Position numbers and translations under genes: made by a program. DNA of 64,000 nt from Leptospira kirschneri serovar Cynopteri str. 3522 CT. Its GTDB lineage: Bacteria > Spirochaetota > Leptospiria > Leptospirales > Leptospiraceae. The stretch spans positions 79,176 to 143,175 of the forward strand of contig NZ_AHMN02000002.1 of assembly GCF_000243695.2 (NCBI RefSeq). The letters run 5' to 3'. Positions 22,390 to 39,037 of the stretch are shown in pieces (the first letter of the stretch is position 1; each line of letters opens with the position of its first letter). The notes below the pieces were generated by a model. The model was not told where the DNA came from. It did not search any database and was given only the letters and a program-made list of their open reading frames with translations.

Positions 22390-22542
22390 TCTGATTTAAA
22401 CTGAAATACTTTTGACTCTTTAAATCGAAGAGAATTCAATTTCTTTTGAGATTGATTTTAATTGACGAACGTAGATTCAACTTCTATAAAAGCGAACTAA
22501 AACTAACTCTGATTAAAAGCAATTAATTCTGAAAAAAGAACG
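22390..22542 (+). promoter_or_regulatory. Conserved leader shared by three secreted LRR genes
   Basis: About 150 bases before the ATG are nearly identical to those before 24058 (23890-24057) and, slightly shorter, before 25415 (25280-25414): GAACGTTCTGATTTAAACTG, GACGAACGTAGATTCAACTT, GCGAACTAAAACTAACTCTG. They should carry a common promoter and control; no consensus -35/-10 pair stands out. Confidence 0.6.
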
Positions 22543-23878
22543 ATGAATTCAACACAAACTGATTTACGAAAAATATTCCTCTTCTCTTTAATTTTCTTTT
22601 GTTCCTTTACTTTTGTGCAAGCAAAAGAACCAGGAACCTATACAGATTTAACAAAAGCGCTCCAAAATTATTTGGATGTTAGAGTTTTAAATTTGAGTGA
22701 ACAAAAACTCAAAATTCTTCCTAAAGAAATTGAACAACTGAAGAATTTACAAGATTTAATTTTGAGTCAACAAAAACTCACAACTCTTCCTAAAGAAGTC
22801 GGGCAACTACAGAATCTTCAAACGTTGCATTTAAGTGATAACAAACTTAAAACTCTTCCTAAAGAAATCGGACAATTAAAGAATTTATACGAGTTGAATT
22901 TATATGCTAACCAACTTACAACTCTTCCTAAAGAAATTAGGCAACTCCAGAATTTGAGAGTGTTGGGGTTGAGTCATAACCAACTCAAGATTCTTCCAAA
23001 GGAAATCAGTCAACTTCAAAATTTGGAAGAGTTGTATTTGAGTGAAAACCAACTCGTAACGCTTCCTAAGGAAATCAATCAACTTCAGAATTTGAGAGTG
23101 TTGGGGTTGAGTAATAACCAACTCAAGATTTCTTCCTAAGGAAATTGGGCAATTAGAGAATTTGCAAACGTTGGATTTATATGCTAACCAACTCAAAGCT
23201 CTTCCAAATGAAATAGGACAACTGAAGAATTTGCAAACGTTGGATTTGAGTAAAAATATACTCACAATTCTTCCTAAAGAAATAGGACAACTGAAGAATT
23301 TGCGAGAGTTATATTTGAGTAGTAATCAACTCAAAACTCTTCCTAAGGAAATTGGACAATTAGAGAATTTGCAAACGTTGCATTTAAGTGATAACCAACT
23401 CACAACCCTTCCAAATGAAATCGGACAATTAAAGAATTTATACGAGTTGTATTTGGGTAAAAATCTACTCACAACTCTTCCTAAAGAAGTCGGACAATTG
23501 AAGAATTTAAAAATGTTGGATTTGGGTTATAACCAATTTAAAATAATTCCTAACGAAATCGAACAACTACAAAATTTGCGAACTTTGAGATTGAGAAATA
23601 ACCAATTCACAGCCCTTCCTAAGGAAATTAGGCAATTACAGAATTTACAAGTGTTGTTTTTGAATAATAACCAACTCAAAACTCTTCCAAATGAAATTGA
23701 AAAACTTCAAAATTTGCAAGTATTGGATTTAAATGATAACCAACTCAAAACTCTTCCTAAGGGAATTGGTCAATTGAAGAACTTGCAAAAATTGGATTTA
23801 AGGAACAATGAACTCTCTTCCGAAGAAAAAGAAAGGATTCGAAAGCTTCTTCCAAAGTGCCAAATTTACTTTGAATAA
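22543..23878 (+). pseudogene. Secreted leucine-rich-repeat protein split by a one-base frameshift
   Basis: The first frame (22543-23139) starts with a signal peptide ending TFVQA-KEPG and carries seven LRRs, then breaks after LSNNQLKI. The second frame (23162-23878) continues the repeats in phase to the usual cap CQIYFE. At the break the DNA reads AAGATTTCTTCCTAAGG where paralogues have AAGATTCTTCC: one extra T at about 23129-23131. Restoring it gives one protein of about 444 residues with some 17 repeats. The event is either a recent mutation, phase variation in a short T-run, or a sequencing error. As read, a 198-residue secreted product would be made. Confidence 0.85.
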
Positions 23879-24057
23879 TATTTCTTTTTTCAAGAGATAG
23901 AACGTTCTGATTTAAACTGAAATACTTTTGACTCTTTAAATCGAAGAGAATTCAATTTCTTTTGAGATTGATTTTAATTGACGAACGTAGATTCAACTTC
24001 TATAAAAGCGAACTAAAATAACTCTGATTAAAAGCAATTAATTCTGAAAAAAGAACG

Positions 24058-25263
24058 ATGAATTCAGCACAAACCAATTTACGAAAAGTATTTCTCTTTT
24101 CTTTGTTTCTTTTTTGTTCCTTTACTTTTGTGCAAGCAGAAGAAGGAAAATCAAAAGCTTATACAGATTTAACAAAAGCACTCAAAAATCCTTTAGATGT
24201 TCGAGTTTTAGATTTGAATGAGCAAAAACTCAAGACTCTTCCTAAGGAAATTGGACAACTACAGAATTTACAAGTGTTGGAATTGAATAATAACCAACTC
24301 GCAACTCTTCCTAAAGAAATTGGACAACTACAAAATTTGCAAGAGTTACATTTGAGTGGTAATCAACTCACAACATTTCCTAAGGAAATCGGACAACTAA
24401 AGAATCTTCAAACGTTGGTTTTGAGTAAAAATCGACTTACAACTCTTCCTAAAGAAATTGGACAATTGAAGAATTTGCGAGAGTTGTATTTGAATACTAA
24501 CCAATTCACAGCCTTTCCTAAGGAAATAGGACAACTAAAGAATCTACAACAGTTGAATTTATATGCTAACCAACTCAAAACTCTTCCAAATGAAATAGGA
24601 CAACTACAGAATTTGCGAGAGTTGCATTTGAGTTATAACCAACTTAAAACACTTTCTGCTGAAATCGGACAACTACAAAATTTGCAAGTGTTGGATTTAA
24701 ATGATAACCAACTCAAAACTCTCCCGAAGGAAATCGGACAACTAAAGAATTTACAAATGTTGGATTTGAATAATAACCAATTTAAAACAGTTCCTGAAGA
24801 AATCGGACAACTAAAGAATTTACAAGTGTTGGATTTGGGTTATAACCAATTTAAAACAGTTCCTGAAGAAATCGGACAACTAAAGAATTTACAAATGTTG
24901 TTTTTGAATAATAACCAATTTAAAACAGTTCCTGAAGAAACCGGACAACTAAAGAATTTACAAATGTTGAGTTTAAATGCTAACCAACTCACAACACTTC
25001 CAAATGAAATCAGACAATTGAAGAATTTGCGAGAGTTGCATTTGAGTTATAACCAACTTAAAACACTTTCTGCTGAAATCGGACAACTGAAGAACTTGAA
25101 AAAGTTGAGTTTGAGAGATAACCAACTCAAAACTCTACCGAAGGAAATCGGACAACTACAGAATTTGCAAGAGTTGAATTTAAACAACAATCAACTCTCA
25201 TCCGAAAAAAAAGAAAGGATTAGAAAACTTCTTCCGAAGTGCCAAATTTACTTTGAAGAATAA
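24058..25263 (+). CDS. Secreted leucine-rich-repeat protein (401 residues)
   Basis: The signal peptide ends TFVQA-EEGK (signal peptidase I type, no lipobox Cys), then AYTDLTKALKNPLDVRVLDL and about fifteen 23-residue repeats, closing with the cap KKERIRKLLPKCQIYFEE. Three neighbouring repeats with NQFKTVPEEIGQLKNLQ are near-identical, a sign of recent internal duplication. Secretion to periplasm or outside is expected. It shares leader and signal peptide with the genes at 22543 and 25415. Confidence 0.9.
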   Translation: MNSAQTNLRKVFLFSLFLFCSFTFVQAEEGKSKAYTDLTKALKNPLDVRVLDLNEQKLKTLPKEIGQLQNLQVLELNNNQLATLPKEIGQLQNLQELHLSGNQLTTFPKEIGQLKNLQTLVLSKNRLTTLPKEIGQLKNLRELYLNTNQFTAFPKEIGQLKNLQQLNLYANQLKTLPNEIGQLQNLRELHLSYNQLKTLSAEIGQLQNLQVLDLNDNQLKTLPKEIGQLKNLQMLDLNNNQFKTVPEEIGQLKNLQVLDLGYNQFKTVPEEIGQLKNLQMLFLNNNQFKTVPEETGQLKNLQMLSLNANQLTTLPNEIRQLKNLRELHLSYNQLKTLSAEIGQLKNLKKLSLRDNQLKTLPKEIGQLQNLQELNLNNNQLSSEKKERIRKLLPKCQIYFEE

Positions 25264-25414
25264 TATCCCTTTTTCATAGGATAGAACGTCCTGATTTAAA
25301 TCGAAGAGAGTTAGATTCTCTTTAAGATTTTAAATGATGAACATAGATTCAACTTCTATAAAAGCGAACTAAAACTAACTCTGATTAAAAGCAACTAATT
25401 CTGAAAAACGAACA

Positions 25415-26401
25415 ATGAATTCAACACAAACTGATTTACAAAAAGTATTCCTCTTTTCTTTGTTTCTTTTTTGTTCCTTTACTTTTGTGCAAGCAGAAGA
25501 ACCAGGAACTTATAAGGATTTAACAAAAGCGCTCAAAAATCCTTTAGATGTTCGAGTTTTGAATTTGAGTAAACAAAAACTCACGATTCTTCCTAAGGAA
25601 ATCGGACAACTAAAGAATCTTCAAACGTTGAATTTGTGGAATAACCAATTCACAACTCTTCCTAACGAAATTGGACAACTACAGAGTTTGCGAGAGTTAT
25701 ATTTAGGTGATAATCAACTCACGACTCTTCCTAAAGAAGTCGGACAACTGAAGAATTTACAAGTGTTCGAATTGAATAATAACCAACTCACAACTCTTCC
25801 TGCCGAAATCGGAAAACTGAAAAATTTACAACATTTGGATTTGTGGAATAATCAACTCACGACTCTTCCTAAAGAAGTCGGACAACTGAAGAATTTATAC
25901 GACTTGAGTTTGCATGATAACAAGCTCACGACTCTTCCTAAAGAAACTGGACAATTGAAGAATTTATACGACTTGAGTTTGCATGATAACAAGCTCACGA
26001 CTCTTCCTAAAGAAACTGGACAATTGAAGAATTTGCGAATGTTGAATTTGAGTAAAAATCTACTCACGATTCTTCCTAACGAAATAGGACAACTGAAGAA
26101 ATTGCTAAGTTTGAATTTAACCTATAACCAACTTACAACACTTCCTAAGGAAATTGGACAACTACAGAGTTTGCGAGAGTTATATTTAGGTGATAACCAA
26201 CTCAAAACTCTTCCTAAAGAAATCGGACAATTGAAGAATTTGCGAGAGTTACTTTTGAGGCATAACCAACTTACAACTGTACCTAAAGAAATCGGACAAC
26301 TGAAAAAACTACGATGGTTACTTTTAGACGCAAATCCTATATTACCCAAGGAGCTAAAAAGGATTCAAAAGTTTATTCCAAAGTGCGATACTGATTTTTG
26401 A
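25415..26401 (+). CDS. Secreted leucine-rich-repeat protein (328 residues)
   Basis: The signal peptide ends TFVQA-EEPG. About twelve 23-residue repeats (RELYLGDNQLTTLPKEVGQL and similar), including two units identical in DNA (25892-26029). The C-terminal cap differs from the paralogues: DANPILPKELKRIQKFIPKC then DTDF, in place of KLLPKCQIYFE. Last gene of the cluster, followed by the conserved hairpin at 26431-26447. Confidence 0.9.
   Translation: MNSTQTDLQKVFLFSLFLFCSFTFVQAEEPGTYKDLTKALKNPLDVRVLNLSKQKLTILPKEIGQLKNLQTLNLWNNQFTTLPNEIGQLQSLRELYLGDNQLTTLPKEVGQLKNLQVFELNNNQLTTLPAEIGKLKNLQHLDLWNNQLTTLPKEVGQLKNLYDLSLHDNKLTTLPKETGQLKNLYDLSLHDNKLTTLPKETGQLKNLRMLNLSKNLLTILPNEIGQLKKLLSLNLTYNQLTTLPKEIGQLQSLRELYLGDNQLKTLPKEIGQLKNLRELLLRHNQLTTVPKEIGQLKKLRWLLLDANPILPKELKRIQKFIPKCDTDF
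25892..26029 (+). repeat. Identical tandem 69-bp LRR units
   Basis: 25892-25960 and 25961-26029 are the same 69 bases (coding YDLSLHDNKLTTLPKETGQL plus KN), while other units differ. The duplication is young. Confidence 0.85.
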
Positions 26402-26587
26402 ATAAGATTTCTTTTTTCATAGGCTTTCCCTATCCGTAATTCGGATAAGTTGGATTTCTTATCTTGTTTCTATTGGACTTGTATTTTTATATCATTCGGA
26501 GTCGTGGTTATAGTTTCCGAAAGAAAGTATGAAGACAAAGTTTCTACCCTTACTAACTAAATTTTACTGGATAGTAAAACAGAATAC

Positions 26588-26706
26588 TTAATTATTTTTG
26601 CTATTATTTGGCAGTGTACTTAGATATAAACAAGGAATTAATCCTCCAAATCCACCTAAAATAACCGCCAAAATACCAGAAAAAAGTCCGATTAATATAA
26701 AACCTT
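26588..26706 (-). pseudogene. Membrane-protein fragment without start
   Basis: A minus frame bounded by stops reads GFILIGLFSGILAVILGGFG then GLIPCLYLSTLPNNSKNN. It resembles the C-terminal end of a small integral membrane protein; ATG, GTG or TTG at a sensible position is absent. Family unknown. Confidence 0.3.
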
Positions 26707-28149
26707 AAAAAATAGGGAAGTCGAATTTTGGCATTCAATTTTAAAGTTTTGAGTAACTTGTAGATTCAGATTACTGATAACTAAACTTTTATAAAATTAA
26801 AATTTCTCATAAAAGAATATGATCACTTTTATATTTTTTAATATTCAGAAATCAAAACGTTTTATACAAAAGTAGTTTCTTTGACCCGCAGAATCAAAAA
26901 TATCAAACTTTAAACATTCTTATATTCAAAAAACATACTTATCCGTGAAAACGCTTTCTGAAAAATTCAAGATAATTTCCTTTAAGTATTGTGACAGACT
27001 TTATTACTGATCCTACAAAATTGAACATCATAAATTTTTATTACAAAATCCTGTTTCATCAAAAAGTATTAGAAAATTCATTATATAAGTATAATATATT
27101 TTAAAACAAACTTTTTTTAGAAGTAGAATTTTAAATACTAAGCTGTTAAAAAATCCTATACGGAGACTAGAAAACTGCTTCAATTGTCCATTTCAATACA
27201 ACGAAAACAAAAAAAGAATTAATTTTCAACAGTTCCATTCTAATTATTTAATATAACTGATGAATGTAATCGTTTTATTAATAGATATAGAATTTTCAAT
27301 AATTCTCTAAATACTTTTCCGAAATTATAATAGAGTTTTAATGAAAAAAAATTATTCTAATTACTACTCGAATGTATGAAAATAGTACCAAGTTATTAAC
27401 GGCCGAATTTGCGAAAAAAAATAGCAGCATTTAAAAAATAACGTAAATTCGGGATTTACGGCATTTTAGAGTAGGACCAAAACATTCAAATTTTTGAAAC
27501 AATCTAACCCAAGTATTCTGTTTATGCGTCCGAGTAGTAAAATGTGGAAATCTCACACAAAAAAGCCAACGATTTCGAGTCAGACGCAATTTTTGAAAAC
27601 TTTCACATCTTCGGTAAAACCGATTGTTGATTTTTGATACTATTTTTATACTTTAGAAGTAATTACACAAGTCTGTTTGAATGCAAAATATTAGACACTC
27701 ATTATTTATCATTAATAGTATTTTCTTTTATACATTTGTAGATTTGAACTCAATGTTTTTTCGAATCCCGCGCCTCGTAGGAAAAGGTGCCGCTGAGTTA
27801 AGATAAAATTCCGGAACTCGTTCGAAATTCTAATTTCTTTTGAAGCTTGTGGATTTAGCTCTTGAAAAATCGATCTCAAGTTTAAAATGTGGGAACTACC
27901 GAGGTAGATATATTTAACGACTATAATTTTGAGTTCCGACTCAAACGGTTGAATATAATTCAATTTTAACGATTCATATCAAAATATGTAAACACTAACT
28001 ACTTACTAAAACTGAGTCAGAGAAACAGGATTCAAACACTCCTGAAAGAATCCTAAAAATGTGGGAACTACCACAAATAAAAGATTTTGAGTTCCGACTT
28101 TTTAAATGAATAAACCCTAAAGTAGTTTCTATCTTTTGAGAATCAAAAA
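26707..28149. other. Gene-free, AT-rich gap with degenerate repeats
   Basis: 26995-27090 is a reversed ACCTAATATTTTGC-family copy. About 27138-27236 is a decayed MITE (CTGTTAAAAAATCC ... GAATTAATTTTCAACAG) without clear TA ends. 27890-28075 carries GGGAACTAC palindromes, including TGTGGGAACTACCACA at 28060-28075. The ORF at 27712-27963 runs across them and is not credible. Confidence 0.5.
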
Positions 28150-28446
28150 TTATTTTTTCTTACGTTTGTTTCTAGCTGCCTTCAAAGTTTTAGATTTTTT
28201 CTCAAAATCATCATGTTTGTCATCAAATTGAAAGTAAAACTCGAGAGATTTACCTAAGACCTTAAAAATTCTCCAGAATTCAACAACGTCTAATCTACGT
28301 TCTCCGGATTCAATTTTAGAAATATAAGATTGAGGCTCACCCAAACGATTGGCAACTTCGAGTTGAGTAAGGCGGGCATCTTTTCTGGCAGCGATTAAAT
28401 TTTTACAAAAAATTCTCGCTTCGCGTGAATGGAGTGATTTAAACAA
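28150..28446 (-). CDS. XRE-family helix-turn-helix regulator (98 residues)
   Basis: [20 protein letters not shown] and [20 protein letters not shown] form a textbook HTH_3 domain (about residues 18-70), followed by a short hydrophobic strand LEFYFQFDD and a Lys-rich tail ending AARNKRKKK. The start is TTG at 28446. It stands alone in a repeat-rich region with no toxin partner beside it, so it may be an orphan regulator or the survivor of a lost element. Confidence 0.8.
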   Translation of the reverse strand: MFKSLHSREARIFCKNLIAARKDARLTQLEVANRLGEPQSYISKIESGERRLDVVEFWRIFKVLGKSLEFYFQFDDKHDDFEKKSKTLKAARNKRKKK

Positions 28447-29500
28447 AACGAAGAAATTCTACATTCTGGAATAGAATATACCAAAATGGGATATTTTCAG
28501 GCTGAACGTATCAATAATCATAGAACTTGTGGATTCTAACTCTCTTTAAAACTTTGAATATTATAAATTGAAGAAGTTCTGCGTTTAGAGTCTTATAGAA
28601 TGGAGATCAATTCGCTAAAACGAAAAGCAGTTTGTAATTTGGTTTTTTTAGAAATGTACAAGAATAATAACCTATTTTCAAACTACAGATCTAAATTTCT
28701 TCGGACAAAACCAGAAAGAAAAAACAATTTAGCACCTAACAATAAAAATGCGATTATCATTTACTTCGATTTCAGATAATGGAACAACTCTTTACGAATT
28801 ACTATCTAAACCCAAACTATTACTCAAAACGATATTTCTAAATCGGAGCCTGTTTTTAAATTTATAGTCTCTATAAAGTTGAGAACCTTAAATTTTTATT
28901 GTAAAACCTGATTCCAAAGCAAAATATTCGATGCTCTTTTATACAGTTCTGAGCAATATATAAGAACAATAGAATACAAAAAGTTCTACAACTATCGAAT
29001 GCAAACTCTTACCACTAAACTCTCAATAAAACGAACTTGCTAGGTTTAGATTTTTGTTCAGTATTTAGAATACAATTCGAATTTTTAAACAGGTATTCAC
29101 GTATACTTTCGAATCTAAAAAAAGATGAACTATACTGTAAACGTAAAGTTTTAACATAAAACGTGCGTTAGTTGACATAAAACCCAACTTACAAATTGAA
29201 CTTCTATGATAGATTGACATATAAAATCAAAAACTATGGCTATAATCAGTTCTTTAAAATCCTGTACTAATGAATTTCACATTTGACAAGTTACAAATTT
29301 ACTATCCGTTTCCATAAAAATAATACTACGTTAAACTTGTTTAAAAACTTAGAATGTAGGATCTTTTCAAAAAGCTAAGATTCCGGATCAGACACAATTT
29401 TTGAGAACTTCTGCATCTTCGGTAAAATCGGCCGTCAACTTTTGTGCTATTTTTATGTGTTCAAATAGTAATCTCACTATAAAAGTGAGTTCAAAATTTA
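28447..29500. other. Gene-free gap
   Basis: 28870-28970 is a reversed copy of the ACCTAATATTTTGC family (CTATAAAGTTGAGAACC, GTAAAACCTGATTCC). The rest is AT-rich; no gene-like frame on either strand was found. Confidence 0.4.
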
Positions 29501-29501
29501 T

Positions 29502-29604
29502 TAGAGTTATTGAAAAATTCCATGGTGGAGATTAGAAAAATTGCTTCGATTGTCCGTTTCAATGCGACGAAAACAGATGGAGAATTTATTTTTTAACAAC
29601 TCTA
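29502..29604. mobile_element. TA-flanked 99-bp MITE, copy 5
   Basis: GAGTTATTGAAAAATT (one change from the others) from 29504 and TTTTTTAACAACTC to 29602, TA on both sides. Somewhat diverged. Confidence 0.75.
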
Positions 29605-29669
29605 TTGTATTTTTATTATACAGTTATCTATAAAAAATAGAAGAATATAAAGTAGGACGTAAGAAATCT

Positions 29670-30040
29670 ATTGTATCCTAGGTCAATTTTTTCGTAAAAA
29701 AATAGATGTGGGAACTATTACAAGTCGTGAATTGACCAGTTAAATTTTGAAAATTGTGGGAACTACTATGAGCCATCGTCCAATCCGATTTTTGCACAAA
29801 ATCGCTGTTTTGCGGCCATCATCAAAGTTTAAATTCTATTTTAATGTAAGTTCGTTCTATAAGAAAGAATTTTCTAAAAGTATGAGTTCCTACATTTCAG
29901 AATTTGTTTACAAAATCGTGATTTGTAGTAGCTCCCACACCATTTTACAGACAAACCTAAGTTTTATGTGAGTTCCCACATTTAAGAATCGATCTATAAA
30001 GTTTGGATTCCAACTTTTTCAGAATCATAGGCTTTTTACG
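29670..30040. repeat. Long intergenic repeat with GGGAACTAC palindromes, copy 2
   Basis: Same order of phrases as 4770-5245: CCTAGGTCAATTTTTTCG, CATCGTCCAATCCGATTTTT, TTCTAAAAGTATGAGTTCC, GATTTGTAGTAGCTCCCACA. The ORFs at 29747 and 30003 lie across it and are not supported. Confidence 0.6.
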
Positions 30041-30244
30041 TCCTGCTCACGTTAATCTAGTAATTTTCTTAGATGGTTTTGAGTATTTTTTCGTTTTTGT
30101 ACGTTTTAAGGTATGTTATAGCAAGATTCGAGTTTGTCTCAAAATTTTGAAAATTGTGGGAACTACTAACTTTTCCATCTGGATTTATTATTATTCCTCA
30201 TTTGTTAGGTGATTATTATCATTCCTATAAAATTAAATCTCTAT

Positions 30245-30496
30245 CATAACTAACTCCACAAGTATTTGGATCTCAATATTAAATCTGTGGGAATTACGAC
30301 AAATCCTCTGTAAAACTGAGTTCCCACCCTTATTTTTGGGTGGGGGCGGAGGTGGAGAAGTTCAGAAGACTTTTCTTTATCAGAAAAACATACTTTTTGC
30401 AAGTAAAAAGACTCATTCTTGTCGGAACACTTGAAAAATGTGCGTTTTTGAGCCTTCTGATTCTAAAATCCTATTCAACTTGTGGGTAAGGTTATG
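30245..30496. repeat. Interspersed element with terminal inverted repeats, copy 2 (252 bp, reversed)
   Basis: CATAACTAACTCCACAAGT at the left and ACTTGTGGGTAAGGTTATG at the right. The internal part matches 37458-37709 in the opposite orientation, including GTTCCCACCCTTATTTTTGG and ACTCATTCTTGTCGGAACAC. Confidence 0.7.
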
Positions 30497-30529
30497 TTAG
30501 GGAGTGAGACACTGAGTTACTTCGAGCGA

Positions 30530-30565
<36 letters not shown>

Positions 30566-30599
30566 CTTTAACGCGATTCATAGAGAACGTTTTAAGACA

Positions 30600-30705
30600 A
30601 TTGTTTCATTACGTTTCCTGCATACAATTTATTGACCAGAACTAAAGAGCCCGGTCGGCCGCCTGTGATAAAGCCGGATTCGCCGCGATTTTATTACTCA
30701 AAATT
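30600..30705 (+). repeat. Hairpin-bearing intergenic repeat, copy 3
   Basis: CATTACGTTTCCTGCATACA, GACCAGAACTAAAGAGCCCG, then a weakened hairpin (CGGC ... GCCG) and GATTCGCCGCGATTTTATTA. Confidence 0.65.
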
Positions 30706-30806
30706 CATATTATTAAAATGTAAACTAGTGAAAAGTTTGTTTGTTAGAAAATCAGAGATGATAGTCTGAAATCATGGATTTTGCAGCAAACAGTGACAAA
30801 CTTTCT

Positions 30807-32789
<1,983 letters not shown>

Positions 32790-33033
32790 TGATTAGGAAT
32801 CAATGAAACCGTACAGGAAATATATGGGAAAGATAATTTTTTTCCTAACCTTGCAAAAAGGAAACGAAATCCATATCTTGAAACGAGAAAAGTTAAAATT
32901 CCTCTCCGACTTAAAGCATATCACAAAACTTCCCTTGAATTTTCTTAAACGATTGGTAACGAACATATCGCTTAAGGAAATTCTGAAACAGTTATTATGT
33001 CAGCCAGCCGAAGAGTGAATTATTTAAAAAAGT

Positions 33034-34448
<1,415 letters not shown>

Positions 34449-34455
34449 ACTTTGT

Positions 34456-35241
34456 TTATTCGTATGAATTGCTTTTGTCTTTACCAGGAAACTTCCAATC
34501 GGAAATTTGCTTTTCGGAAGTTGTTTTTTCTTGTAATTCCGGAGTTTGTTCAGTACCAGAAATTTCGACTTCCTTCTGATTCTTGATTGAAGATTCCATA
34601 GATTTTTGTTTAGCCGCCATCTCATGAGCGTTAGGCGAAATATCAAAAGGTGCCTCTTGAGAAGAAACGTTAGTTCCAACTTCAGGAGAATGAGCAGGGG
34701 TTCGAGCCGGAACAGACTGACTTTGATTATAGGCGGCTTCTTGTTCTTTTAAAACAACAGGATCGCTGATAAGAGAAATTTGTTCCACGTCTATGGACCT
34801 TCCGTTGACTCGAACAAAAGTTTTACCTTCTCCATCAAAAAAAAGTGCTCCTGCAATTCCGGCGATGTTTTCACCGTTCACAAAATCAGGACCGGAAACA
34901 AGTTTTCCAACAAGAGAAAAACTCTGACGATTTCCCATCTTTTGAATTCCGTTGGAAATATTATTCATTTGTTCAAGAGAAGAAAACTGTGCCATCTGAG
35001 CGATAAAGTCCTGATCTTTAACAGGGTTCGTTGGATCTTGAGAAGAAAGTTGAATAATGAGTAATTTAAGAAAATCGTCTTTGCCTAAAGACTTAACCGA
35101 AGAACGGATTTCGATTCCTTTGAGACCGTTTTTTTCTTCCTTCTCCAAATTTTCCATGTGGTTCCGGATATTAAAACTTCTGTCTCCTTCTAGGTAACGA
35201 TTTATGTTTGCTTGTTGGCTAATGCCCGTAGCTTCTGCCAT
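34456..35241 (-). CDS. flgD: Flagellar hook-capping protein FlgD
   Basis: 261 residues. [20 protein letters not shown] then [20 protein letters not shown] is the FlgD N-terminal signature, followed by [13 protein letters not shown] and the FlgD Ig-like strand region. The last 100 residues are an unusual low-complexity, Gln/Glu/Ser-rich tail ([25 protein letters not shown]) not found in enterobacterial FlgD. It caps the growing hook during FlgE assembly. Strong Shine-Dalgarno GGAGG; 18 bases after fliK. Confidence 0.93.
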   Translation of the reverse strand: MAEATGISQQANINRYLEGDRSFNIRNHMENLEKEEKNGLKGIEIRSSVKSLGKDDFLKLLIIQLSSQDPTNPVKDQDFIAQMAQFSSLEQMNNISNGIQKMGNRQSFSLVGKLVSGPDFVNGENIAGIAGALFFDGEGKTFVRVNGRSIDVEQISLISDPVVLKEQEAAYNQSQSVPARTPAHSPEVGTNVSSQEAPFDISPNAHEMAAKQKSMESSIKNQKEVEISGTEQTPELQEKTTSEKQISDWKFPGKDKSNSYE

Positions 35242-35259
35242 GATTTTCTTCCTCCGATC

Positions 35260-38134
<2,875 letters not shown>

Positions 38135-38845
38135 TCATCGAAAATAAACCCCCAAAGGCTTTAATTCTGCGGACAAAACAGGAATCGAAGTCGCCCAAGA
38201 TCCCAAACGAAAAAACACGTTCCGTTTTGTAGCAATCGGAAATCCTTCTACATCTTGAAAATGAGTCGTAAAGTGCGCACCTTTTGCCCAAGATCCGACA
38301 ATGTCGGCAGTGTAGTCGTTACGAACCAGAAGCCCTTCAGAATCAAAACGATAGGATTGTTTTCTACAATGAGTGTGAAGATGCTGCGGAAACTCCGCTT
38401 CGATTTGAAAATCACCGTTCTCAAGTTCCAATTTTCGAACCGAGTATTCTTTTAGAATAAAAGGAACGCTTACATACTGAGTAGTCGCATAACCGAAAAA
38501 ATATGAAACATCCAAAGGATTCCAAAATCTATATTTTTTCAAACCACTAAAACTATTCCTATAATTAGGAAATTCAAATTCGGAAGGGCTTTCTTGTGCA
38601 TTAAAAATTCCTACTTTACCATTTTTGAATATTATTTTTTTTCCGGGATTCGGATAATCCAAAAATTCGGCTACAAATTCTTTAGGAAAAACTCTTACTT
38701 TGCCGTGTTTGTCAAAAGTTTTACCAAGCCCTTTCAGAAAAGGAAGTGGACCGCTTAAACTTTGAAAATAAAATTCCACAAAATCCAGACGATTCCACAA
38801 TTCCCATCCGCCGTAACGATTGACGATTTTTTCAAAAGGATCCAT
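38135..38845 (-). CDS. Hypothetical soluble protein (236 residues)
   Basis: I do not recognise the family. Features: [20 protein letters not shown] at the start, repeated beta strands with aromatic residues ([40 protein letters not shown]), and a C-terminal half that reads like a lipid- or ligand-binding beta sandwich ([40 protein letters not shown]). The order [17 protein letters not shown] resembles outer-membrane lipoprotein-carrier-like or DUF-type beta sheets, but there is no signal peptide. Stand-alone gene, divergent from the hydrolase at 39038. Confidence 0.75.
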   Translation of the reverse strand: MDPFEKIVNRYGGWELWNRLDFVEFYFQSLSGPLPFLKGLGKTFDKHGKVRVFPKEFVAEFLDYPNPGKKIIFKNGKVGIFNAQESPSEFEFPNYRNSFSGLKKYRFWNPLDVSYFFGYATTQYVSVPFILKEYSVRKLELENGDFQIEAEFPQHLHTHCRKQSYRFDSEGLLVRNDYTADIVGSWAKGAHFTTHFQDVEGFPIATKRNVFFRLGSWATSIPVLSAELKPLGVYFR

Positions 38846-39037
38846 ATAAAAAACGAATTTTCATCCTGAAATCCATTCTTTACTTCAAAAATAAATTCTT
38901 AAAACTCTTTTTGTGATCTTTAAATTAAAATTCTTATACAAAATTAAAGGAGCTTGTTTTCAAAAACGCTTTTTTCTTGCAGGAGCGAGATAGATGATTT
39001 GAGTTGTTTATTAAAGAGTTATGAGGAAAAATCAAGA

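Noticed and set aside
16709..26401. Regular 69-bp spacing taken for a CRISPR array or satellite
   Set aside because: The period is the 23-codon leucine-rich repeat, in frame throughout, with no unique spacers.
27712..27963. 83-residue minus-strand ORF
   Set aside because: It crosses GGGAACTAC repeats and lacks a recognisable domain or start signal.
32803..33018. 71-residue plus-strand ORF between flgE and the HD-GYP gene
   Set aside because: It is Lys/Leu-rich and lies opposite to both neighbours in a gap expected to hold regulatory sequence. It could be real but I find no support.
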